Positions 41,105 through 51,516 of a DNA stretch of 64,000 nt are shown piece after piece. The stretch's first letter is position 1, and each line of letters starts with the position of its first letter. The notes beneath the pieces were generated by a model, which saw nothing but the letters and a program-made list of their open reading frames with translations, ran no database searches and was not told the origin of the DNA. The translations under genes and the position numbers were made by a program. Origin of the DNA: Pampus argenteus (Eukaryota > Chordata > Actinopteri > Scombriformes > Stromateidae); the NCBI GenBank assembly GCA_036937835.1, contig CM072870.1, positions 62,001 through 126,000 of the forward strand. Reading direction: 5' to 3'.

Positions 41105-44100
41105 AAGCTCGGCGGGGGAGCCACCAGGAGCTCTGCCCCCGCTCACCAATAATGACAGATCCATGAGAAACTGTCGGACAAGAAAGCACATCCTCCCCGG
41201 GGGCCGCCCAGGCCCCCCGACCGTCCCGCTCCGGCCCTGCATGAGCTCTGCCCCTGCTCACTAATCAAATAATCAATCAATCAATTGTATAGCCCAAATT
41301 CACAAAACACATTTTGTGAAAAAAGGAAAAAATGTGGAAGAAACCTTAGCAATAATGACAGATCCATGAGAACCTGCCGGACAAGACAGCACTTCCCCCC
41401 ATCCCTCCCACTCCGGCCCTGCATGAGCTCTGCCCCCGCTCACTAATCAATTAATCAATCAATCAATTGTATAGCCCAAAGTCACAAAACACATTTTGTG
41501 AAAAAAGGAAAAAATGTGGAAGAAACCTTAGCAATAATGACAGATCCATGAGAACCTGGCGGACAAGACAGCACTTCCTCCCCGGGGGGCCCGGAGGGAC
41601 CCCCAGGCCCCCTATCCCTCCCGCTCCAGCCCTGCACGAGCTCTGCCCCCGCTCACTAATCAAATAATCAATCAATCAATTGTATAGCCCAAAGTCACAA
41701 AACACATTTTGTGAAAAAAGGAAAAAATGTGGAAGAAACCTTAGCAATAATGACAGATCCATTAGAACCTGCCGGACAAGACAGCACTTCCTCCCCGGGG
41801 GGCCGGGGGGCCCGGAGGGACCCCCAGGCCCCCCATCCCTCCCGCTCCGGCCCTGCACGAGCTCTGCCCCCGCTCACTAATCAAATAATCAATCAATCAA
41901 TTGTATAGCCCAAATTCACAAAACACATTTTGTGAAAAAAGGAAAAAATGTGGAAGAAACCTTAGCAATAATGACAGATCCATGAGAACCTGCCGGACAA
42001 GACAGCACTTCCCCCCATCCCTCCCACTCCGGCCCTGCATGAGCTCTGCCCCCGCTCACTAATCAATTAATCAATCAATCAATTGTATAGCCCAAAGTCA
42101 CAAAACACATTTTGTGAAAAAAGGAAAAAATGTGGAAGAAACCTTAGCAATAATGACAGATCCATGAGAACCTGGCGGACAAGACAGCACTTCCTCCCCG
42201 GGGGGCCCGGAGGGACCCCCAGGCCCCCTATCCCTCCCGCTCCAGCCCTGCACGAGCTCTGCCCCCGCTCACTAATCAAATAATCAATCAATCAATTGTA
42301 TAGCCCAAAGTCACAAAACACATTTTGTGAAAAAAGGAAAAAATGTGGAAGAAACCTTAGCAATAATGACAGATCCATTAGAACCTGCCGGACAAGACAG
42401 CACTTCCTCCCCGGGGGGCCGGGGGGCCCGGAGGGACCCCCCGGCCCCCCATCCCTCCCGCTCCGGCCCTGCACGAGCTCTGCTCCCGCTCACTAATCAA
42501 ATAATCAATCAATCAATTGTATAGCCCAAAGTCACAAAACACATTTTGTGAAAAAAGGAAAAAATGTGGAAGAAACCTTCGCAATAATGACAGATCCATG
42601 AGAACCTGCCGGACAAGACAGCACTTCCCCCCATCCCTCCCACTCCGGCCCTGCATGAGCTCTGCCCCCGCTCACTAATCAATTAATCAATCAATCAATT
42701 GTATAGCCCAAAGTCACAAAACACATTTTGTGAAAAAAGGAAAAAATGTGGAAGAAACCTTAGCAATAATGACAGATCCATGAGAACCTGGCGGACAAGA
42801 CAGCACTTCCTCCCCGGGGGGCCCGGAGGGACCCCCAGGCCCCCTATCCCTCCCGCTCCAGCCCTGCACGAGCTCTGCCCCCGCTCACTAATTAATTAAT
42901 CAATCAATTAATTGTATAGCCCAAAGTCACAAAACACATTTTGTGAAAAAAGGAAAAAATGTGGAAGAAACAGTAGCAATAATGACAGATCCATGAGAAC
43001 CTGCCGGACAAGACAGCACTTCCTCCCCGGGGGGCCCGGAGGGACCCCCAGCCCCCCCATCCCTCCCGCTCCAGCCCTGCACGAGCTCTGCCCCCGCTCA
43101 CTAATTAATTAATCAATCAATTAATTGTATAGCCCAAAGTCACAAAACACATTTTGTGAAAAAAGGAAAAATGTGGAAGAAACAGTAGCAATAAGTGTCC
43201 CCCAGGCCCCCCATCCCTCCCACTCCAGCCCTGCACGAGCTCTGCCCCCGCTCACTAATTAATTAATCAATCAATTAATTGTATAGCCCAAAGTCACAAA
43301 ACAAATTTTGTGAAAAAAGGAAAAAATGTGGAAGAAACCTTAGCAATAATGACAGATCCATGAGAACCTGCCGGACAAGTATCCCCCCCCCCCCCCAGCC
43401 AAAACAAAATTAATTATACTATAAAACGTAGTGGAGATATGGTAGCAATAATGACAGATCCATGAGAACCTGCCGGACAAGACAGCACTTCCTCCCCGGG
43501 GGGCCTGGAGTGTCCCCCAGGCCCCCCATCCCTCCCACTGTAGCCCTGCACGAGCTCTGCCCCCGCTCACTAATTAATTAATCAATCAATTAATTGTATA
43601 GCCCAAAGTCACAAAACACATTTTGTGAAAAAAGGAAAAATGTGGAAGAAACAGTAGCAATAAGTGTCCCCCAGGCCCCCCATCCCTCCCACTCCAGCCC
43701 TGCACGAGCTCTGCCCCCGCTCACTAATTAATTAATCAATCAATTAATTGTATAGCCCAAAGTCACAAAACACATTTTGTGAAAAAAGGAAAAAATGTGG
43801 AAGAAACCTTAGCAATAATGACAGATCCATGAGAACCTGCCGGACAAGTATCCCCCCCCCCCCAGCCAAAACAAAATTAATTATACTATAAAACGTAGTG
43901 GAGATATGGTAGCAATAATGACAGATCCATGAGAACCTGCCGGACAAGACAGCACTTCCTCCCCGGGGGGCCCGGAGTGTCCCCCAGGCCCCCCATCCCT
44001 CCCACTCTAGCCCTGCACGAGCTCTGCCCCCGCTCACTAATTAATTAATCAATCAATTAATTGTATAGCCCAAAGTCACAAAACACATTTTGTGAAAAAA

Positions 44101-45100
44101 GGAAAAATGTGGAAGAAACAGTAGCAATAAGTGTCCCCCAGGCCCCCCATCCCTCCCACTCCAGCCCTGCACGAGCTCTGCCCCCGCTCACTAATTAATT
44201 AATCAATCAATTAATTTTATAGCCCAAAGTCACAAAACACATTTTGTGAAAAAAGGAAAAAATGTGGAAGAAACCTTAGCAATAATGACAGATCCATGAG
44301 AACCTGCCGGACAAGATTCCCCCCCCCCCCAGCCAAAACAAATTGAATTATACAATAAAACGTAGTGGAGATATGGTAGCAATAATGACAGATCCATGAG
44401 AACCTGCCGGACAAGACAGCACTTCCTCCCCGGGGGGCCCGGAGTGTCCCCCATCCCTCCCACTCCAGCCCTGCACGAGCTCTGCCCCCGCTCACTAATT
44501 AATTAATCAATCAATTAATTGTATAGCCCAAAGTCACAAAACACATTTTGTGAAAAAAGGAAAAAATGTGGAAGAAACCTTAGCAATAATGACAGATCCA
44601 TGAGAACCTGCCGGACAAGATTCCCCCCCCCCCCCAGCCAAAACAAATTGAATTATACAATAAAACGTAGTGGAGATATGGTAGCAATAATGACAGATCC
44701 ATGAGAACCTGCCGGACAAGACAGCACTTCCTCCCCGGGGGGCCCGGAGTGTCCCCCATCCCTCCCACTCTAGCCCTGCACGAGCTCTGCCCCCGCTCAC
44801 TAATTAATTAATCAATCAATTAATTGTATAGCCCAAAGTCACAAAACACATTTTGTGAAAAAAGGAAAAAATGTGGAAGAAACAGTAGCAATAATGACAG
44901 ATCCATGAGAACACCCCCCCCCCCCCCCAAGCCCCCCGGCCCTGCACGAACGGGGCCAAACTAAACAAAATTTATTATACTATAAAACGTAATGGAGATA
45001 TGGTAGCAATAATGACAGATCCATGAGAACCTGCCGGACAACAAAGCACCCCCCCCCCCCCCGGCCTGCACGAGCGGGGGCAACCAAGAACAACAACAAA
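41105..45100. repeat. Satellite array derived from a LINE 3' end, with higher-order periods
   Basis: Copies begin near CAATTGTATAGCCCAAAGTC and hold AAATGTGGAAGAAACCTTAG, AATAATGACAGATCCATGAG, CTGCCGGACAAGACAGCAC, then a GC-rich part ending GAGCTCTGCCCCCGCTCAC. From 41,278 to about 42,909 monomers of about 185, 213 and 220 bp repeat as a block of about 618 bp. From about 43,120 to 44,830 spacings of about 155 and 308 bp dominate, with an inserted C run and GCCAAAACAAAATTAATTAT. The monomer parts match separated pieces of the LINE 3' end at 58,335-58,860. Many 60-97 codon frames here are collagen-like readings of the GC-rich part and are not genes. Confidence 0.85.
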
Positions 45101-45379
45101 AACGAAAAAAACAGAATTAATGTATGTAACTGGTGAGAACATGGTGCTTTCCATATCCTCACCAGTTAGTTAGTTAGCTTCCACATCCCATAGACGCCCA
45201 TTCAACCGCCCCTCCCCCGACCCTACACTTCCACGTCCCATAGACTCCCGTTCGATTGAATTCATAGCCTATCCTATGCCGCCATCTAGTGGCCGGCCGA
45301 AACTACATTCCGACTTCTCACCTGTCTGACAAGATAGTGGATTCCGCTTCCAACTTGTATTGAAATGAATGGTTTGGCT
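45101..45379. other. Right end of island; no gene recognised
   Basis: Contains two similar phrases CTTCCACATCCCATAGACGC and CTTCCACGTCCCATAGACTC about 50 bp apart and no frame of interest. It ends abruptly at telomeric repeat. Confidence 0.5.
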
Positions 45380-45449
45380 CCTAACCCTAACCCTAACCCT
45401 AACCCTCTAACCCTAACCCTAACCCTAACCCTAACCCCTAACCCTAACA
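45380..45449 (+). repeat. Telomeric repeat tract capping a truncated PLE
   Basis: CCCTAA repeats with single CTCTAA and CCCCTAA variants, in the same orientation as the tract at 24.5 kb. It is joined directly to the interior of a PLE coding sequence, so the PLE lost its 5' part at this point. Confidence 0.9.
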
Positions 45450-46465
45450 CCAAGCAGGAATTCAATAAATTTATGGAGATTTTAAATTCACACCATCCAA
45501 AAATAAAACTTAAACACAATTTACAACCCACTACAGTTGAGTTCCTTGATACACGCGTCTTCTTTCATGCCTCTGGCGACCACAGTAAAACACTGGCCAC
45601 TAAGGTCTATTTTAAGGACACGGACCGCCATGCACTGCTTCACAAGACCAGTTATCACCCCAAACACACTTACCGGGGCCTGATTAAATCCCAGCTGATT
45701 CGCTTCCACAGAATCTGCACCTTCAGAGAAGACGTGGAGGAGGCCACCAGAATCCTGTTTGATGCGCTGAGGATCAGGGGGTACTCGAAGCGCTTCCTCA
45801 GGAGCATTCGGGCGGAGACCAGCCGCTTATTTGAACAGAATATCACCTGCCCTCGGGCGTCCGCATCCACCCTCGTCCCTATTGTTATAACATACTCAGA
45901 AAACTTAAACACCTTGTTGTCTACTCTGAGGACAAATTTTGAGGGGACGAGGGTGGACTGCGACGCACTGAGGGACTGCCGGCTGATCTCCGCCTACCGA
46001 AGAAATAAAAATCTGAAGGACCTGTTGGTACATTCAGACATTAATAAAAACAAAAATAAATCACATGGGGAGGCGCTTCGAGGCTCGGACATTGGTTTTG
46101 TTCGTCTCCCCCACATTTTTAACCCATTTGCTAAAACGGGGATTAACCCGCAGCAGGCCCTAAAACCAACTACAAACAATGTAGTGTACGCAGTAAGATG
46201 CAGGGCCTGCCACAAACTTTATGTGGGGGAGACGAGACATGACATCAAAACCAGAATAAAACAACACGTGTATAAAATGAATAGTGGGAGTGGCACAAGC
46301 GTTTTATATGAACATTTTAAACTCCATGGCCAACATAATGTCCAAAGCATGGGCCTGGAGAGTAATTTGAATTGGACTACTGTACAAAGACGGGCCGCAG
46401 AGAGGAAGTGGATTCATTTATTAAAAACAATAGAGCCGCTTGGCCTCAATGAAAAATACAACTAA
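45450..46465 (+). CDS. Penelope-like element: RT thumb and GIY-YIG endonuclease (5'-truncated)
   Basis: The open frame runs through the telomeric repeat from 45,365, but element-type sequence starts at about TKQEFNKFMEIL. First comes the end of the reverse transcriptase (EFLDTRVFF; TYRGLIKSQLIRFHRICT; LRIRGYSKRFL), typical of Penelope-like RTs. Then, about codon 272 of the frame, comes a GIY-YIG domain: VVYAVRCRACHKLYVGETRHDIKTRIKQH in overlapping order, with Y, LYVGET, the Arg and the CxxC preceding it, followed by a conserved YEHFKLHG part. The endonuclease of this class nicks DNA to start target-primed reverse transcription. The frame is open to the normal stop. The catalytic RT motifs lie in the missing part, so it cannot work alone. 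Confidence 0.85.
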
Positions 46466-47135
46466 TGAATCCACCTCCACTTGATAAAGTAAATCTTTTT
46501 GGTATTTACTAGAAATACAACCTCCTGGCCCCTCAGGGCCTCTCCCATGTCCTTTGATTGAGAAGGGGACACTCCATTTTAAATGCTTTTATTCTATGTG
46601 TGCATGTATGTATGTATATATATATGTATATGTATACACATATCCTTTTTATATATATACGTGTGAGTGCATGTCTTTTTTATACATTTGAATTTCGTTT
46701 ACACTCCGGTGTGTGTACATATTTTATGCATTTTATCCTTTTTAACTATGTGTGATGACTTGTGTATGTATATTAATCTCAACTATTGTTTTATTATTGT
46801 TTGGCACTTTTTTTAGTAGCATGTTTATAGCACTTATTTTAACTTATTTTACCATCAATTATTTTATTATTTATTTATTTATTCATTTAACCCTTTTAAA
46901 GCATAAAAATGGGTACATCTACATGTGCACATTTTCTACCAGTGTGTGCATCCTTCTCTCAAAGGCTGCCATGATTTAATTCAGAGACCCTGGGGGACAG
47001 GAGTATATTGATAAATATATAAATTCCTGCGGCCCCACCTGCCCAGTGGCCCAGAGCATGGGGGGAACCTTTTATAACCCTCCCTTTCAGAGGGAGAATT
47101 TTAAACTGAAGAAATATTTTTAATAAAAATTACTC
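46466..47135 (+). other. PLE 3' untranslated region
   Basis: AT-rich with TATATA-type runs at about 46,615-46,665. No further frame of interest; AATAAA-like sequence occurs near 47,122. Confidence 0.5.
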
Positions 47136-47535
47136 TCCCAGGAGCTCCGCGAGCCCGTGCCCTCGGAGTACTCCTCAACTGGAGGGGTACTGCGTCCATT
47201 ACCAAACCTAACCCTAACCCGCCGCCATAACCCGCAACCTTCCTGGGACTGGGGATACGGGAGGCCTACCGGGTGGATGGCCCGTGCACCCTCCCTCCCG
47301 TATCGGAGGGAGTATTCCCCACATCCTAATCCTAACCCACTCTTCCTTTCCCTAACCCTAACCACTCCTTCCCTTGCCTAACCCTAACCCTTCCCTTGCC
47401 TAACCCTAACCACTCCTTCCCTTGCCTAACCCTAACCACTTTCCCTTTTCCTAACCCTAACCTCACCTCTCCTTTCCTAACCCTAACCTCTCTCCTTCCC
47501 TAACCCTAACTACCTCCTTTCCTTCATTCCTTACC
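47136..47535 (+). repeat. Degenerate telomeric region of PLE
   Basis: CCCTAACC blocks alternate with TTCCCTTGCC and TTCCTTTCC spacers. The reading SPHPNPNPLF resembles the ORF1 fragment on the minus strand at 59.6 kb (FPYPNPNPPS), so part of this may be former ORF1 sequence that includes CCCTAA as coding sequence. Confidence 0.6.
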
Positions 47536-47925
47536 CTAACTTTACCCACCCCTACTATCCAGTCCCTATCACTATCCTTTTCCCTATTCCATTCCCTCTT
47601 TGTGGGTCGTAACCCTAATTTGGTTTTATTAAAAATTAATTAAATAATTAAGTTATGTTAAAAATTAAATAAATGACTCAATACACAGATTGGACTGGAT
47701 AAATATTTATTTCATTACATACAGAATCAAAATACACAATTTTTACAAATTTAATATAATATAAAATTCATAAGTACAAATACAATAAGTTAATAAATGT
47801 ATACGAATTAAAAATACATCAAATTTCATTTAAATAGTTGAAAAAGTAAAACTTACAATTGATTTGGCAGAAAAAGGGTTAAAAACACATTTCATCTGGC
47901 AGAAAAAGGGTTAAACGAACATTCA
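47536..47925. other. AT-rich stretch, nothing recognised
   Basis: A+T-rich non-coding sequence with two copies of TGGCAGAAAAAGGGTTAAA at about 47,864 and 47,897. It separates the telomeric region from the promoter below. Confidence 0.4.
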
Positions 47926-47945
47926 GTCTATGGTTATAAATAGGG
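47926..47945 (+). promoter_or_regulatory. TATA box of PLE terminal repeat
   Basis: GGTTATAAATAGGGC about 100 bp before the hammerhead; same order as in the array units (TATA, hammerhead, ORF). Confidence 0.5.
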
Positions 47946-48033
47946 CAGACCTGCTTCTCACTTCATTTCTTTTCCGGCTTTCGAAGTGAGCACATCTCAA
48001 GCCTCTGCAGACCCAGATTAGCATTTTCTTTTG

Positions 48034-48084
48034 TGCCCAGTGCCTGAGGAAGACCCTGTTGGGTCGAAACGTCGCGCGTGGGCA
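48034..48084 (+). ncRNA. Hammerhead-ribozyme motif of PLE, well-formed
   Basis: CTGAGGA core (48,044-48,050), stem II GACCC/GGGTC and GAAAC-GTC (to 48,073). Stem I has an inner GTGC/GCGC (with one G-U pair) and an outer TGCCCA/TGGGCA (48,034-48,039 with 48,079-48,084) across a small bulge. As in the array, stem III is only AC/GT and one extra A precedes stem II. The compensating stem I, different in sequence from the array motif, supports a selected structure. Confidence 0.75.
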
Positions 48085-48221
48085 TATTTTGATAGGATTT
48101 AACAGAGGTAAGCTTCCTTTAATTTTAAAACAAAGAAATTTAATTTTTTCACGTTTTTAGACTTTTTATTTTTTAAGTTAGCTTAAATTAAGCTAATTTA
48201 AGTAAACAACAAGTACGGCCA

Positions 48222-48372
48222 TAATGGCCTTCGACGACCAGGGCTGGACGGAGGTCCGCTACGGCAGGAGACGCCAGAACCTCCGCCGCCCCGCTGGGAC
48301 CAGAGATGGGAGCGGAACCGGGGGATGGACCGTGCATTCCCTGACCCGAGAAGGGGATGGGGCTTCCCCTCA
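48222..48372 (+). pseudogene. PLE ORF1 start, cut by telomeric repeat
   Basis: ATG followed by DDQGWTEVRYGRR, matching the ORF1 starts of the minus-strand PLE copies at 62,928 (DEGWTVVSYRRD) and 59,770 (DQGWQVVRYRCR). The frame runs for about 50 codons into CCCTAA repeat. Confidence 0.65.
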
Positions 48373-48399
48373 CCTAACCCTCTAACCCTAACCCTAACC

Positions 48400-48448
<49 letters not shown>

Positions 48449-48530
48449 ACTTTTGCAATTAGTGCGTGGAATAGGCCAAAGTGATAGATAGATAGATAGA
48501 TAGACTTTATTAATCCCAAACTGGAAAATT
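48373..48530. repeat. Short telomeric tract, (CTAT)n and LINE 3' tail
   Basis: CCCTAA repeats (48,373-48,400) lead into (CTAT)n (48,401-48,447). After about 35 bp comes (GATA)n followed by GACTTTATTAATCCCAAACTG, the complement of the usual end of fish LINEs (AATAAAGTCTATC). Confidence 0.7.
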
Positions 48531-48539
48531 ACAGAAGTG

Positions 48540-48900
48540 GGGGAGGAGGTGAGGTTTCATTGTTCTAACTGTGTACAATGGCTGTACATGATTTGTGTTT
48601 ATTTATAATATAAAATATTTTTTGTTTTGTGAAGGAAAAAATAAAATTGATATGATTAAAAACACATTTTTTCTGTGCTCAACCCAGACAGAGTGTGGAT
48701 CAACACTGTATTGTTAAACAGATTATGAACAAAATGTATTTATTGCCGTACTGTATTCTGTGTGAATGGAACTGGATGCAAAAGTTATGCACATGTTAAA
48801 GTCATTGGTAAATTTAATTTAACAAAGATAATTGTTTTATTATGTTATGGAGTGGTTATGAAGCGCAGCTGACAAGTCGCAGTAACTAGGCTCATCGCTA
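48540..48900. other. AT-rich sequence before L1; nothing recognised
   Basis: No gene or clear repeat seen. The 5' end of the L1 that follows cannot be fixed from sequence alone. Confidence 0.4.
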
Positions 48901-48980
48901 ACTTTCTGAAAAAGTACTTATAACTGTACTGAGGCTCGGACAATACTATCAGTTTTGGGTGTGGGAAAGTATGTGATCAC

Positions 48981-50073
48981 TATGCCACCGAAAAATTCTA
49001 AACTTGGACAACAACCAACTAAGGGGCCGCAAAACAACACGGCTAATATCGCCACGGAGAAGGCTAACGATAATGATAAGGAGGGTGAAGGCGAAGCTAA
49101 CGATAGTGTGCCGTCCAACAGTGTTATACTGGAGGCGATTAACTCACTAAAGGAAGACTGCGCTAAACAATCCAACGAGATGCTGGATGCAATTAATGGG
49201 ATTAAACCAGAAGTATTGTCGCATTCGAGGAGAATTGGAGAAACGGAGGAGAGAATCTTGCAGGCAGAGGAAGATTTGACCACCCTACAACAAAAAGTCG
49301 GGCAGCTAGAGGGGACAGTGGAGATATTAACCCATAAAAACCCATCGTGACACCAGTGTAACAAAGACTTTGAATGTCCCAGACTCAGTGCCTCATCTCC
49401 ACCACCACCACTGCCCAAGAGGATTCGTGTTGGAGCTCCGATGATGTGACAAGCGTGGCCGCTGCAAACTCTGCAAAATCAATGCAGCTACCACTGTGTG
49501 ATGTGCGTCTGTAACACACATAATTTTCCTTTAAGGATAAATGGGTCTGGGTTCTTATGGGTTAAGGAATAAAATCCAGGAGCAGGAGGACCGAGGGAGA
49601 CGCTCGAACCTGAGACTAATTGGGATATGTGCAGCTTTTTGGAAAACTGGCCTCCCAAAGTTTTTGGTGACGATCTCGCTTCCACCCCAGTCATTGAACG
49701 AGCACACCGGGTAGGCCAAGTCAACTCAGGCCGGTCCTCAGCACCTAGACCGATCGTCATGAAATTTCTGAACTATAAAGACCGTGAAAACACACTGAGA
49801 GCAGCCAGGAAGCAGAAGGAAGTGCGGTACGGAAATCAACGAGTCAGCTTCCTCCTGGACCTGTCAGCTGAAACCCGCCAGTGTCAGCGGCAATTCGATG
49901 GAGTTAAGGCCCGTTTTCGAGCTATGGATGTCCGCTACGGGCTGCTGTACCCAGCCCACCTGGTGGTCACTCACAACGCGGAGCGTCTGATTTTCAAGTC
50001 CGTTAAGGAGGCAGAAGACTTTTTCCGCAAAATACAAACTTCTCCACGTACCTCCCCACGATCTGAGACCTGA
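48981..50073 (+). pseudogene. L1-type ORF1, split by a piggyBac MITE and one frameshift
   Basis: First part (48,981-49,326): Lys/Glu-rich start then a coiled coil (about residues 55-115, QAEEDLTTLQQKVGQLEG). After the inserted MITE the frame resumes exactly with LRNKIQEQEDRGRRSNLRL; a small shift near 49,625 leads into the RNA-binding part (49,627-50,073: VIERAHRVG, RPIVMKFLNYKDRENTLRAAR, then the C-terminal domain FDGVKARFRAMDVRYGLLYPA). This is the order of L1 ORF1 proteins (coiled coil, RRM, CTD), which bind L1 RNA. Not functional as it stands. Confidence 0.8.
49331..49561. mobile_element. piggyBac-type MITE, 231 bp
   Basis: Flanked by TTAA on both sides (49,327-49,330 and 49,562-49,565). 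Ends are CCCATAAAAACCCA and the complement CCCATAAGAACCCA (one mismatch). Removing it with one TTAA restores the L1 reading frame. No coding capacity. Confidence 0.85.
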
Positions 50074-50082
50074 AATTGATAT

Positions 50083-51107
50083 TAGAGATGCTCCGATTGA
50101 TCGGCTGCCGATCATGATCGGCCGATATTGTCTAAAAATAGCCTGATCGGCGATCGGAAAAACATGCCGATCAGGAAGCCGATCACGAGACGTACATTAT
50201 TAGCGACGTTTCAAATAAAGGCATTCTGTACATTTGAAGCGTGCAGGCAGCAGTCATTGACGGAGCTGCTCCATCACAGGTATATAATATTATTACACCC
50301 TCACCCCCTCAAAATGGAAAACCGAAGCAATTCTTATGATGCAGCTTTTAAGTTGAATGTCATCGATCTGACTATCCGTGAAGTAAACAGTAAGGACACG
50401 TCAGCTTGCCGTTAATGAATCTATGCCATAGATTCATTAACGGCAAGCTGACGTGCAGCCGCGGTGAGACGATATGTGATGAAGATTATCTGACGCTGTT
50501 CAACTCTGACACTGAAGAGGACGACTTCAGTGTCTTCAGTGCGCAGAAGAAATGAAGTGACAGTGGTTTGGTGTTCATTAGTTTTAAATATTTAGGAGGA
50601 AGATAGATAGTGACGTGTGGCTTCAGTTCATGGGAGAATGAAGCGAGTTTAATAGTTGCGCAGTTGCGCTTTAACAGTGTGCGGGAGGAAAGGTGACAGC
50701 CGCACACTGCACAATAATGGTTTCAGTACGCAGGAGGAAGATAAATAAAACCATCAATGACTTTTCTGTTTTTTTTATCAGCACTTTTATTACCGCGTTT
50801 GATGCTGCTTTTATTGCAGCACTGTTCGTAAACAATCAGTTCAGTATATGAATAAACACTTATGTATCGGGGTATGTATATATCGACGGCTTATAGTCCG
50901 GTGCGGTTTATATGTGACAAAATATATATTTCATTCAAATTTTAGTGGGTACGCCTTATATTTAGGTGCACTCTATAGTCTGGAAAATACGGTATTTAAA
51001 ATTTTAAATTCATTCTTTGATCGGCAGTGATCGGCAATCGGCCGATCAATTTTTTTGGTGATCGGTATCGGTGATCGGCCCAAAAAATGGTGATCGGAGC
51101 ATCTCTA
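50083..51107. mobile_element. hAT-type non-autonomous element, 1,025 bp
   Basis: Flanked by an 8-bp duplication ATTGATAT (50,075-50,082 and 51,108-51,115), the length used by hAT transposons. Ends are TAGAGATGCTCCGAT and its complement, with subterminal GATCGG/CCGATC repeats. The interior contains a start like pogo/Tigger transposases (NSYDAAFKLNVIDL at 50,314-50,400) and a tail segment also found at 58,080-58,340, so it has captured or been entered by other DNA. It inserted just after the L1 ORF1. Confidence 0.85.
50397..50455. repeat. Perfect 29-bp inverted repeat with 1-bp centre
   Basis: Left arm 50,397-50,425 and right arm 50,427-50,455 are exact complements around C50,426. It interrupts the pogo-like frame inside the hAT element. 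Confidence 0.9.
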
Positions 51108-51516
51108 ATTGATATATACTGAACTTTTTTTTTTTCTGTTATTATTATAACGAGATACCGTTAAAGTGGCCGGTGTGTTTCTTTATTCTTTTTCAACCTT
51201 TGATTCACTGAAGATCGAGCTCAGCCGAGTTGATTTCAAAGTAAGTTAGCCTAAAACTATGTTTCAGTATGTGTATCACGTTGCTCCTCAGGGTGTGGCT
51301 CTAACGTTCTACATAACCAGAGTCTATTACTATTTGGGTTACTTTTGTGTGCTTCGTTTGGGGAAGTGCAGGAGGGGTTCTTGGGAGGGGTTAAGACCTC
51401 GGAGTGTTACTTTTACGTTTTATTTTTATTATGTAGGTCATACCATCCTTTGGCACATTTACAAAACAACATTAAAATTACACTTATGCGCGGAGTCCAT
51501 CCTATAATTTAAGTTA

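Noticed and set aside
41467..44800. Collagen-like and RQHFLPGGPGG-like frames
   Set aside because: Repeat translations of the GC-rich satellite part.
45365..45449. PNPNPNPLTLTLT start of the endonuclease frame as genuine protein
   Set aside because: Direct translation of the telomeric repeat cap; element sequence begins after it.
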